In this document: in pieces, positions 33,928-41,689 of the stretch
How positions within the stretch are numbered: position 1 is the stretch's first letter
How the letters are laid out: every line of letters starts with the position of its first letter
Assembly (NCBI GenBank): GCA_016720075.1
Contig: JADJXW010000005.1
Location: 186,001-250,000, forward strand
Direction: 5' to 3'
Length of the DNA: 64,000 nucleotides
Origin: Pseudomonadota bacterium
Lineage (GTDB): Bacteria; Pseudomonadota; Gammaproteobacteria; Steroidobacterales; Steroidobacteraceae
Made by a program: the position numbers and the translations under genes
The notes under the pieces: model-generated
The model's database searches: none
Seen by the model: the letters and a program-made list of their open reading frames with translations, nothing else
What the model was told of the DNA's origin: nothing

Positions 33928-34610
33928 CCGCGCTGGCGCTGCCGCTGTCGGGCTGCGCCTCGCTGCACTGGCCGTGGTCGAAGGACCGCGAGCCTGCCGC
34001 CGCGGAAGAACCGGTCGCCACGACCGAGGGCGAGGAGCCCCCGGACGCCGCGCCACCGAAGGTCATCGAGCCGGTGGTGGAGCGGCGCAAGATCCGGGTG
34101 AACAGGATCGACGCCGAGAACATCGAGGTCGGGCCCTACTACGGCTCGCTGTCGATCGAGGATTTCGGCACGAACCCGATGTATGGGGCGCGGGCCGCTT
34201 TCCATGTGACAGAAGACATCTTCTTCGAGGCCAATTTCGGGCGCTCGAAGGCCGGGCGGACCAGCTTCGAAACTCTGGGCGGCAACGTGCAGCTGCTTAC
34301 GCCCAGTGAGAGGCGCTTCACGTATTACAACCTCTCGCTGGGCTACAACATTCTCCCAGGCGAGGTGTATATCGGTCGCAACCTCGCCATGAACAGTGCG
34401 CTGTACCTGATTGGTGGCATCGGCAGCACGAAGTTCGCGGGAGACCAGAATTTCTCCGTGAACTTCGGCGCCGGATATCGCGTGCTGCCGACGGACTGGC
34501 TGGCCATTCACATCGACGTGCAGGATGTGGTGTTCCGGTCGGATCTGCTCGGCACGCAGAAGCTCACCAACAATTTCGCCGCGCACATCGGAGCGACCGT
34601 TTTCTTCTGA
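33897..34610 (+). CDS. Outer-membrane beta-barrel lipoprotein
   Basis: 237 residues. Lipobox LPLSGCAS near residue 20, then an acidic Ala/Glu/Pro linker and a small beta-barrel (YYGSLSIEDFGTNPMYGARA, FTYYNLSLGYNILPGEVYIG) ending AHIGATVFF, with the terminal Phe required for barrel assembly. It begins 31 bases before the upstream stop, implying coupled translation. It is related in design to the preceding barrel but lacks the SH3 domain. Confidence 0.82.
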   Translation: METRARVLLLTALALPLSGCASLHWPWSKDREPAAAEEPVATTEGEEPPDAAPPKVIEPVVERRKIRVNRIDAENIEVGPYYGSLSIEDFGTNPMYGARAAFHVTEDIFFEANFGRSKAGRTSFETLGGNVQLLTPSERRFTYYNLSLGYNILPGEVYIGRNLAMNSALYLIGGIGSTKFAGDQNFSVNFGAGYRVLPTDWLAIHIDVQDVVFRSDLLGTQKLTNNFAAHIGATVFF

Positions 34611-34632
34611 AGGTTCAGGAGGCCGGTTGAAC

Positions 34633-35130
34633 ATGATCACGACGACGAAAGCCCTGCGCACGCTGCTGGTTGCCGCGTTTCTGGCGGCGCCCGCCCTGGC
34701 GGTCGCGCCGGCCGGCCCGGCCCCGAAGTTCCAGCTGGTGAGCATGGCTGGCAAGCCGGTGAACCTTGACCAGTTCAAGGGCCAGGTGGTGATGCTGAAC
34801 TTCTGGGCGAGCTGGTGCGGCCCGTGCCGCGCCGAGATGCCCATCCTCGAGAAGCTGCACGCCAAGTACAAGCCCATGGGCTTCACGATGATCGGCGTGA
34901 ACGTCGAGCCGGATTCGGCCGAAGCGGCCAAGTGGCTCAAGGCCACGCCTGTCACCTTTCCGATACTGTTCGACACGAAAAGCGAAGTCAGTAAGCTCTA
35001 CTCCGTGCAGAGCATGCCGAGCACGGTGATCATCGACCGCAAGGGCAACCTGCGGTGGCTGCATCGCGGCTACAAGCCCGGCGACGAGAACGAATACCTG
35101 AACCAGATCCACGCCCTGGTGCGCGAATAG
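34633..35130 (+). CDS. TlpA-like periplasmic thioredoxin (CGPC)
   Basis: 165 residues starting MITTTKALRTLLVAAFLAAPALA (signal peptide) with AGGAGG about 11 bases upstream. The redox motif is FWASWCGPCRAEMPILEKL, followed by the cis-Pro segment QSMPSTVIIDRKGNL. Probably a periplasmic thiol-disulfide reductant for cytochrome maturation or for the cysteines of neighbouring proteins. An upstream in-frame start at 34525 inside the barrel gene is not credible. Confidence 0.9.
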   Translation: MITTTKALRTLLVAAFLAAPALAVAPAGPAPKFQLVSMAGKPVNLDQFKGQVVMLNFWASWCGPCRAEMPILEKLHAKYKPMGFTMIGVNVEPDSAEAAKWLKATPVTFPILFDTKSEVSKLYSVQSMPSTVIIDRKGNLRWLHRGYKPGDENEYLNQIHALVRE

Positions 35131-35143
35131 GAACGATGGAGCC

Positions 35144-35371
35144 ATGCGCAAGCCGTTGCTGATACTGGGCGCCGCCGCCCTGCTGGCGGTCACGGCCTGC
35201 GCACCGATCGAACCCTGGGTGAAGCCCTACGAGCGCGAGCACCTGGCTGATCCCATCATGTCGATCGGCGGAGATCCGGTTTCCTCCTCGTACCTGGACC
35301 ATGTGTTCGAGGTGCGCGAGGGTGCGCGCGGCGCCACCGGCGGGGCCGGCGGCGGTTGCGGCTGCTCCTGA
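35144..35371 (+). CDS. DUF4266 small lipoprotein
   Basis: 75 residues. Lipobox LLAVTACAP, core IEPWVKPYEREHLADPIM, and the C-terminal Gly-rich, Cys-containing tail ending GGGCGCS, both typical of DUF4266. DUF4266 is usually found beside DUF3570 and a TlpA-like protein, as here. Function unknown; the two C-terminal cysteines could bind metal or be substrates of the upstream thioredoxin. 13 bases after tlpA and overlapping the 5' extension of the DUF3570 frame. Confidence 0.85.
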   Translation: MRKPLLILGAAALLAVTACAPIEPWVKPYEREHLADPIMSIGGDPVSSSYLDHVFEVREGARGATGGAGGGCGCS

Positions 35372-35373
35372 AG

Positions 35374-36522
35374 ATGCACGTCCTGCGACGCGTTGCGGTC
35401 CTTGCCCTGCTGGCCCTTGGCGCCAACGGCGCGCGGGCGGCCGTGCTGGCCGAGGATCGCGCCGACCTGATGTACCACCGCTACCAGGGCGGCGGCATCA
35501 CCGTCGACGGCCCGTCGGTGCTGGTGCGCAAGAAATTCGGCGAATCACTGGCGGCCACGGCCAACTACTACATCGACAACATCACCAGCGCGTCCATCGA
35601 CGTGGTGGTTTCGGGCGCCAGCCGCTACGCCGAGCGGCGCGAACAGAAGAGCCTCGCGCTGGAGTACCTGCGCGGCAAGACCACCTATTCCGCCAGCTAC
35701 ACCAACAGCAAGGAAAACGACTACCGCGCCGACACCTATTCGCTGTCGGTCAGCCAGGACATGTTCGGCGACCTGACCACCGTGAGCTTCGGCTACGCGC
35801 AGGGCCTGGACAAGATCGGCAGCTCCGTCGACCCGACCTTCGCTGACGAGATCGAGCGGCGCAACTACCGCCTGGGCGTGACCCAGGTGCTGACGCGCGA
35901 CCTGCTCGCCTCGTTCAACTTCGAGACCGTGACCGAGCAGGGTTACCTGCAGAACCCGTACCGCTTCATGCGTTTCCTCAACGCGGGCGGCACGTATTCG
36001 CGCGGACCGGAAGTTTTCCCCCGCACGCGCACCAGCAACGCCGGCTCGCTGATGCTCAAGTACTACCTGCCCTGGCGGGCGGCGGTGCAGGGGCAGTACC
36101 GCTTCTACACCGACACCTGGGGCATCAATGCCCACACGGGCAGCCTCGAGTACACCCATCCGCTGTGGAACCGCTGGGTGTTTTCCGGCTCGTACCGCTA
36201 CTACACGCAGACGGGCGCCACGTTCTGGAGCGATCTGTTCCCGCGCGACGGCTACCAGAACTTCATGGCGCGCGACAAGGAAAACTCGCCGCTCGCCACG
36301 CACACCATCGGCATCGGCGCCTCGTATGAATTCCCGGTCGAGTGGGCCGGCTCCTGGTTGCAGAAAGGTTCGGCCAACCTGCGCGTCAACCACATGATGG
36401 TCGACTACTCCAGGTTCCGTGACCTGCGGGACTTCCCGCCGGGCACCGCCACGCCAGGCACCGAGCCGCTCTACGCGCTCGACGCGAACTTCCTGACGTT
36501 CTACGTTTCGTTCTTCTTCTAG
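35374..36522 (+). CDS. DUF3570 outer-membrane barrel protein
   Basis: 382 residues from ATG 35374 (MHVLRRVAVLALLALGANGARA signal peptide), two bases after the DUF4266 stop. A TTG start at 35356 is an alternative. The body is a long series of amphipathic strands (YHRYQGGGITVDGPSVLVRK, SASIDVVVSGASRYAERREQ, RNYRLGVTQVLTRDLLASF) ending NFLTFYVSFFF, with the barrel-type terminal Phe. Presumably an outer-membrane pore or conduit for the DUF4266/TlpA set. Last gene of the plus-strand set. Its TAG stop overlaps the modE stop in CTAG. Confidence 0.87.
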   Translation: MHVLRRVAVLALLALGANGARAAVLAEDRADLMYHRYQGGGITVDGPSVLVRKKFGESLAATANYYIDNITSASIDVVVSGASRYAERREQKSLALEYLRGKTTYSASYTNSKENDYRADTYSLSVSQDMFGDLTTVSFGYAQGLDKIGSSVDPTFADEIERRNYRLGVTQVLTRDLLASFNFETVTEQGYLQNPYRFMRFLNAGGTYSRGPEVFPRTRTSNAGSLMLKYYLPWRAAVQGQYRFYTDTWGINAHTGSLEYTHPLWNRWVFSGSYRYYTQTGATFWSDLFPRDGYQNFMARDKENSPLATHTIGIGASYEFPVEWAGSWLQKGSANLRVNHMMVDYSRFRDLRDFPPGTATPGTEPLYALDANFLTFYVSFFF

Positions 36523-36947
36523 TCGTCGCGCGGGCGGCCACGCGCTCCCAGCGCGCGATTCACCGGCCGGCGCGCGCCGCCGCCGCGTGGCGCGGATTCG
36601 GCATCCGGCGCCCGCGCGCTGACGCGCACATCGGCGAAAGTCTTGGCGGCGAGCTGGTCCACGGCGGCATCGAAGCGCCGGTAATCAGCCACCAGCTGGC
36701 GGCCGAACTGCGTCAGGCGCGTGCCGCCCCCATCCTTGCCGCCGACGCTGAGCTCCACCACGGGTTCGCTGAAGCCCTCATTGGTGCTGTGGAGCAGCAG
36801 CCAGGCGCGGCGATAGCTCATGCCCAGGGCCCGCGCGGCCGCGGACAGCGAACCGGTGCGCTCGATGCCCTCGAGCAGGCCGATCTTGCCCGGACCGATG
36901 GAACAGGTGCCGGAAAAATCGATGCGGATATGGGCCTGGGGCTTCAT
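36519..36947 (-). CDS. ModE-type winged-helix transcription regulator (no molybdate-binding domain)
   Basis: 142 residues starting MKPQAHIRIDF at 36947. The fold is the N-terminal ModE DNA-binding domain (GPGKIGLLEGIERTGSLSAA, ARALGMSYRRAWLLL, VGGKDGGGTRLTQFG). No C-terminal TOBE/Mop molybdate-binding domain follows; the tail is basic (RGGGARRPVNRALGARGRP). It is divergent from modA, with a 64-base gap, and so probably controls it. How such a short form senses molybdate is not visible. An in-frame extension to 37205 overlaps modA and is rejected. Confidence 0.88.
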   Translation of the reverse strand: MKPQAHIRIDFSGTCSIGPGKIGLLEGIERTGSLSAAARALGMSYRRAWLLLHSTNEGFSEPVVELSVGGKDGGGTRLTQFGRQLVADYRRFDAAVDQLAAKTFADVRVSARAPDAESAPRGGGARRPVNRALGARGRPRDD

Positions 36948-36950
36948 GGT

Positions 36951-36976
36951 TCGATATGCATGATCGGATACTGCGT
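36951..36976. promoter_or_regulatory. Possible ModE-box between modE and modA
   Basis: TCGATATGCA-N6-GATACTGCGT in the divergent gap matches about 12 of 20 positions of the enterobacterial ModE consensus half-sites (TCGCTATATA-N6-TATATAACGA). The match is weak. Support comes mainly from its position between a ModE-type regulator and modA. Confidence 0.3.
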
Positions 36977-37011
36977 ATACTACAGCCAGTTTCTTCCCTT
37001 TCGCGAGCCAC

Positions 37012-37773
37012 GTGAAGTTCAGGCGACTGCTTGCTGGAATGCTGTTGTGCGCGGTGGCGCTGGCCTCCCCCGCCGCCGATGGGGTCCTCACCGTGTTCGC
37101 GGCTGCTTCACTCACGAATGCGCTCGAGGAGGTTGGCCGGGCATTCACCGCCACTACCGGCGTGCCCGTGCGCTTCTCGTTCGCGTCGAGTTCGCAGCTG
37201 GCCAAGCAGGTTGAGTCCGGCGCTCCAGCCGACGTGTTTGTTTCCGCCGACCAGGAATGGATGGACTACCTGGCCTCGCGCAGGCTGATCGAGCCTGGCA
37301 CCCGCCGTGACATCGTGGGCAACCGGCTGGTGCTGGTCGCTCCGGCCGACAGTCCCGTGAAGCTCAAGATCGGCCCGGGGTTCCCGCTGGCGGCGGCGCT
37401 GGGAGCACGCGGCCGCATCGCCACCGGCGACCCGTCCAGCGTGCCGGCCGGCAAGTATGCGCGCGCCGCGCTGATGCGGCTCGGCGTGTGGCAGAGCGTG
37501 GAGAGCCGCATCATTCCCGCGGATAACGTCCGTACCGCGCTGAACTTCGTCGCGCGCGCAGAGGCGCCGCTGGGAATCGTGTATGCGACGGACGCGCGCG
37601 CGGAGAAGCGGGTGCGCGTGGTGGATATCTTCCCGGACACCACGCATGAACCGATCAGGTATCCCGCCGCGGCGACCACCGTGGCGGGAGCAGAGGCTGC
37701 GGGCTTCCTGGAGTTTCTGACCAGTGAGCCCGCGCGCGCCATCTTCGACAGGGCCGGCTTTGACCGGCCCTGA
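37012..37773 (+). CDS. modA: Molybdate ABC transporter substrate-binding protein
   Basis: 253 residues from GTG 37012. The signal peptide ends near LASPAADG. The mature protein begins LTVFAAASLTNALEEV, the ModA signature, followed by SFASSSQLAKQVESGAPADVF and DPSSVPAGKYARAAL, which contain the oxyanion-binding residues. It captures molybdate or tungstate in the periplasm. No modB or modC follows (the next genes are on the other strand), so the permease must lie elsewhere. Confidence 0.92.
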   Translation: MKFRRLLAGMLLCAVALASPAADGVLTVFAAASLTNALEEVGRAFTATTGVPVRFSFASSSQLAKQVESGAPADVFVSADQEWMDYLASRRLIEPGTRRDIVGNRLVLVAPADSPVKLKIGPGFPLAAALGARGRIATGDPSSVPAGKYARAALMRLGVWQSVESRIIPADNVRTALNFVARAEAPLGIVYATDARAEKRVRVVDIFPDTTHEPIRYPAAATTVAGAEAAGFLEFLTSEPARAIFDRAGFDRP

Positions 37774-37785
37774 GGCGCGATCGAC

Positions 37786-38811
37786 CTAGGGCGCGCCCAC
37801 CTCGACAGCCGTGGCCTTGTACGGCTTGGCGGGCGGCGGAGTCTCGCCGGGCTTGGGCGGATTCATCATCAGTCCCAACTGGCCTTCCAGCACATAGGCC
37901 GTGGTGCCCACCACCGTCACCGCAACCGGACCATCGGGGAAGCCTTCCTTCAGCGTGACGGCCTTGCCGGTGTCTCCGGTCACGGTCACGCGTGAAAGGC
38001 GCCCTGCTCCGCCGCCTTCGGCGATCAGCAGGTCGCTGCCGCCAAAGCTGCGCATGCCGTCCGGACGCTCGACCACGCGATCGGTCTTGATCTCCACTGC
38101 CTTGCCGGCTGCGCCGTCGGCGCCAATGGAAACCGCATAGAGCTTGCTCGCAATCAGCGCGTTGACCAGCACGCGATCACCCAGCACGGCGATGCCGTCC
38201 AGAACCTCGCCCTTCTTGCCCAGCGAGCCATCCTTGCCGGCCCAGGTCTCGATCTTCTCGCCGCCCTTGGCGAGGCGACCGATCAGCATGTTGTTGGTGT
38301 CGGTGACATAGACATTGCCGCCGGCGTCGACGGCGATGTCGTTGCAGAAGGCGCCCGCCTCGGGAAGCGGGTACTTGGCCTTGGGCGCACCGGTGGCGAG
38401 GTCGAATGTGTGCAGCGTGGAAGGCGGCGGCGGCGGACCTTCTGCCGGCGGCGGCCCGAAGGAACCGGAGCACGCATAGAGCGTGCTGGTGCCATTGTCG
38501 GCGAACACGCCGAACACGCCCTGCATGCCATCGGTGCCGGGCTGGATCCAGGCCTCGGCCGTGGCCGAACCGGGCGCGGCGCGCCAGATCGTGCGCGCCT
38601 GCACGCTGCCAATGATCACGTGGCCGTCGGCGGTGGAGGTGAGGCTTTCCGGGGTGATGCGCTCACCCGGGATGACGATCTCGGCTGGCGGTGCAGCGGC
38701 TGCGGCAACCGCAGGCGCGGCGGCATCGGCGGCGGGCGCCTCTTCTTTCTTTGCACAGCCGGCCGCGGCGAGCGCCACCAGCACGGCCACGGAGATTGCT
38801 GACTTGTTCAT
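37786..38811 (-). CDS. SMP-30/NHL-like beta-propeller lipoprotein
   Basis: 341 residues. Lipobox LAAAGCAKK, an Ala-rich linker, then propeller-like blades (FCNDIAVDAGGNVYVTDTNN, EVLDGIAVLGDRVLVNALI, RVVERPDGMRSFGGSDLLI) and a Pro-rich C-terminus. Similar in design to SMP-30 lactonases, but the metal ligands cannot be confirmed. Five bases downstream of the sorbosone-dehydrogenase-like cytochrome, hence probably co-transcribed and acting in the same periplasmic sugar or alcohol oxidation. Confidence 0.75.
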   Translation of the reverse strand: MNKSAISVAVLVALAAAGCAKKEEAPAADAAAPAVAAAAAPPAEIVIPGERITPESLTSTADGHVIIGSVQARTIWRAAPGSATAEAWIQPGTDGMQGVFGVFADNGTSTLYACSGSFGPPPAEGPPPPPSTLHTFDLATGAPKAKYPLPEAGAFCNDIAVDAGGNVYVTDTNNMLIGRLAKGGEKIETWAGKDGSLGKKGEVLDGIAVLGDRVLVNALIASKLYAVSIGADGAAGKAVEIKTDRVVERPDGMRSFGGSDLLIAEGGGAGRLSRVTVTGDTGKAVTLKEGFPDGPVAVTVVGTTAYVLEGQLGLMMNPPKPGETPPPAKPYKATAVEVGAP

Positions 38812-38816
38812 GTGGA

Positions 38817-40541
38817 TTACTTCCCCTTGGAATAGCTGATGCGATAGATGACGTTGGCGCCGTCGTCAGCCAGCAGCAGCGAGCCATCCTGCAGCTGCGT
38901 GATGGCCACGGGACGGCCCCAGGCATCGCCTGACTCGGTGATGAAGCCGGTCATGAAGTCGATGTACTGCCCGGTGGGCACGCCTTTCTTCAGCGGCAGG
39001 CGCACGAGTTTGTGGCCGGTGCGGAAGGCGCGGTTCCAAGAACCATGAAGCACCGCGATGCCTTCGCCCGTGTACTCCTTCGGGAAGGCCGACTTGCCCT
39101 TGTTCGCGGCATAGAACAGCAGGTTGACTGCTGCGGAATGCGCGGTGAATGGCACATCGGGCAGCGTGGCCTTGCCGGCCAGATCCGGCCGGTGACCCTT
39201 CAGGCGCGGATCCTCGTGGTTGCCCATGTAGTACCAGGGCCAGCCGTAGAAGCCGCCGTCCTTCACGCGCGTGGCGTAGTCGGGCACCAGGTCATCTCCG
39301 AGCATGTCGCGCTCGTTGGTGACGCACCACAGCGCGCCCGTAGCGGGTTGCATCGTCATGCCCACGCAGTTGCGGATGCCGGTGGCGAAGTTGCGGCCCT
39401 TCGTGTCGCCATTCATGTTGTATACGCGCACCGTGGCGCGGTTCTCCTCGTTGCCCCAGGGTGCGCCCAGGCCATGCTGAGCCTCCCAGGCCTTCACTTC
39501 ATCCGGCGACTTCTTCGTGATGTCCTCGGCCACGTTCGACTGCGAACCCACCGAGACATACATGCGCTTGCCATCGGGCGAGAAGGCGATGTCGCGCGTG
39601 AAATGCCCGCCGCCCACCGGCGAGAGCTGCGGCACCACGACTTCCGGCACGCTCGAGGCGACGGTATCGCCGGTGCTGTAGCGGTAGCGCACCACGCGAT
39701 TCATCTCGGCCACATAGATCCACTGCGGCTTGGCGACAGAGGGGTAGAACGCGATGCCATAGGGCTGCAGCAGGCCCTGCGCGAACACGGTGGCGGTGGC
39801 AGTGGAGCCATCTGCCGTCGGGCGCAGCACCTTGATGCGACCGGCATTGGTCTCGGCCAGCAGCACATCGCCGTTGGCAGCCACCTTCATGGTGCGAGGC
39901 GCGGTGAGGCCTTCCATGTACACAGCCACTTTGAATCCCGCCGGCAGCGCCAGCTGCGCACCGGCAGGCTTCGGCACCAGGCGCGGGAAGTTCATGGCTG
40001 AGGGGGTGTCGAATGGTGTCGGCAGCCTGGACAGATCGACGCGGTGCACACGGCCGGGCGCGTCCTTCTTCCAATCGGCCTCACCCTTGGTGGGCGCACC
40101 GGATGGCGGCGGGGCTCGGAACCCGCCCGGAGGACCACCGGGACCTGCCGCCGCCTTCAGCGTGCCGTCCTTCACTGCGGTGAAGTAGGCGACGATGTTC
40201 TCGCGATCCGACTGCTGCGGCACCGGAATGACCATGGACGAGCCGGGCACCACCGTGGTGGGCGCGGCCAGGAAGCGCTCGAGCGAGGCCGCATCCCAGG
40301 TGAGGTTCGAGCTCTTCAGCGCCGGGCTATAGCTGAAGCCGGCGCCAGTGGCCGCCGCGCGGCCCAGCACACCCTGCAGGCTGGGTCCCTGGGCACCGCC
40401 GTTGTCATTGGGTTCGGCGCTGTGGCACAGGGCGCACTGCGCGCGGAAGAAGGTGCGGCCGGCATTGGCATCGGCGCCGACGGCCGGAGCAGCCAGCGCC
40501 GCGATGAGCGACGCAACGGTCAGTGAGCTGGCGAATTTCAT
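38817..40541 (-). CDS. Cytochrome c fused to glucose/sorbosone dehydrogenase-like propeller
   Basis: 574 residues starting MKFASSLTVASLIAALAAPAVG (signal peptide) at 40541. A class I cytochrome c domain with FFRAQCALCHSAEPND near residue 35 and a Met-containing second part ends near residue 130. A Pro/Gly linker leads into a six-bladed sorbosone dehydrogenase-like domain (GFKVAVYMEGLTAPRTMKV, GLLQPYGIAFYP, GHFTRDIAFSPDGKRMYVSV, HGSWNRAFRTGHKLVRLPL). The fold normally uses PQQ, with electrons passed to the fused heme. Substrate unknown. An extended frame up to 41027 is antisense to apbE and rejected. Confidence 0.86.
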   Translation of the reverse strand: MKFASSLTVASLIAALAAPAVGADANAGRTFFRAQCALCHSAEPNDNGGAQGPSLQGVLGRAAATGAGFSYSPALKSSNLTWDAASLERFLAAPTTVVPGSSMVIPVPQQSDRENIVAYFTAVKDGTLKAAAGPGGPPGGFRAPPPSGAPTKGEADWKKDAPGRVHRVDLSRLPTPFDTPSAMNFPRLVPKPAGAQLALPAGFKVAVYMEGLTAPRTMKVAANGDVLLAETNAGRIKVLRPTADGSTATATVFAQGLLQPYGIAFYPSVAKPQWIYVAEMNRVVRYRYSTGDTVASSVPEVVVPQLSPVGGGHFTRDIAFSPDGKRMYVSVGSQSNVAEDITKKSPDEVKAWEAQHGLGAPWGNEENRATVRVYNMNGDTKGRNFATGIRNCVGMTMQPATGALWCVTNERDMLGDDLVPDYATRVKDGGFYGWPWYYMGNHEDPRLKGHRPDLAGKATLPDVPFTAHSAAVNLLFYAANKGKSAFPKEYTGEGIAVLHGSWNRAFRTGHKLVRLPLKKGVPTGQYIDFMTGFITESGDAWGRPVAITQLQDGSLLLADDGANVIYRISYSKGK

Positions 40542-40605
40542 GTGTCCCCCGGGGATTGATCGCAGGGTGCGGACTTTACACCCTTGCGCCCCCAACAGCC
40601 CGCCT

Positions 40606-41610
40606 TCACGGCGGCGGCTGCAGCCCTTTCGAATAGCTGACCTTGCCATCCGCGGCGATGACGATGGCATCGGCATCGGGCAGCGTATTGATGAAATCGA
40701 TGCCGTCCTTGGGACCCAGGATGAAGACCGTCTTCGACAGGCCGTCGGTGCGCGTGGCGTTCGAGGCGATGATGGTGACGCTGCGCACCGCATGCGGCGA
40801 GCGCCCGGTCTTCGGGTCGATGATGTGGTGGTAGCGCACGCCCCCCTCATCGAAATAGCGTTCGTAATCACCCGATGTTGAAAACGCGGCATCCACCAGC
40901 GGAATCCGCATCGTGACTTCATCCTTGCGATCCGGATGGCGGATGCCCACCACCCAGGGCTTGCCAAAGCGATCACCACTGACGCGCGTGTCGCCGCCGG
41001 CGTTGACCATCGCGTGGGTGAAGCCACGGTCCTTCAGGATCTGGATCCCGCGATCGACCGCGTACCCCTTGGCGATGCCGCCCAGGTCGATGCGCATGCC
41101 CGGCCTGCCGAAGGCCACCGTGCGCGTTGCCGGATCGAGCCTGAGCTGCCGGTAGTCCACCGTGGGCAGCGCCGCGGCGAGTGTCTTGTCGTCGGGATGG
41201 AAATGCTGGCGATAGTCGTAGAGGTAGCCGACGCTGGCATAGGTGATGTCGAAGGCGCCCTTCGAGAGACCCGAGTACTGCTGCGCGGTCTGCAGCAGGC
41301 CGAACAGCTCCGCGGTCACGGCCACGGGCGCCTTCGCGGCTTCGGCGTTCACGCGCGAAATTTCCGAGGTGGGCTTGTAGGTGCTCATCAGCGCATCGAT
41401 GCGCCGCATGTCCGCGAGCACGGCTTCGATGGCCGCGTTGCCCGCGGCGCGATCTGTGGCCCACAGCTCCACCGCACAGCGCGTGCCCATGATCGCCTCT
41501 TCGCGATACAGCCACTCCGCCTGAACGGCAGCTGAATGCAGGACGCTCGCGCCGCACATCATCAGCAGCGAGAAATGTCGCCAGATGGAAACAGGAAAGC
41601 ACATCCGCAT
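40606..41610 (-). CDS. apbE: FAD:protein FMN transferase (ApbE)
   Basis: 334 residues, signal peptide ending near SAAVQA. Family motifs are GTRCAVELW, IDALMSTYKPTSEISRVN, RIDLGGIAKGYAVDRGI and FTHAMVNAGGDTRVSG, then HHIIDPKTGRSPHAVRSVTI. It attaches FMN covalently to Ser/Thr of exported redox proteins. No Rnf/Nqr gene is in the window. Its target may be a protein of the cytochrome/DUF3570 cluster 4 kb to the left, but no exact D-x-x-[ST]-G-A-T acceptor motif was found there. Confidence 0.93.
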   Translation of the reverse strand: MRMCFPVSIWRHFSLLMMCGASVLHSAAVQAEWLYREEAIMGTRCAVELWATDRAAGNAAIEAVLADMRRIDALMSTYKPTSEISRVNAEAAKAPVAVTAELFGLLQTAQQYSGLSKGAFDITYASVGYLYDYRQHFHPDDKTLAAALPTVDYRQLRLDPATRTVAFGRPGMRIDLGGIAKGYAVDRGIQILKDRGFTHAMVNAGGDTRVSGDRFGKPWVVGIRHPDRKDEVTMRIPLVDAAFSTSGDYERYFDEGGVRYHHIIDPKTGRSPHAVRSVTIIASNATRTDGLSKTVFILGPKDGIDFINTLPDADAIVIAADGKVSYSKGLQPPP

Positions 41611-41689
41611 GCGCGCACCTTACCGCAGCTCGCTTCGCTGGAGTAAGCTTCGGCCAACTTCGATCCGTAGTCCACGGAGGAATCCGCAA

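Noticed and set aside
35320..35371. GARGATGG in the DUF4266 protein as an FMN-attachment site
   Set aside because: It lacks the Ser/Thr before Gly-Ala-Thr and the upstream Asp of the known acceptor motif.
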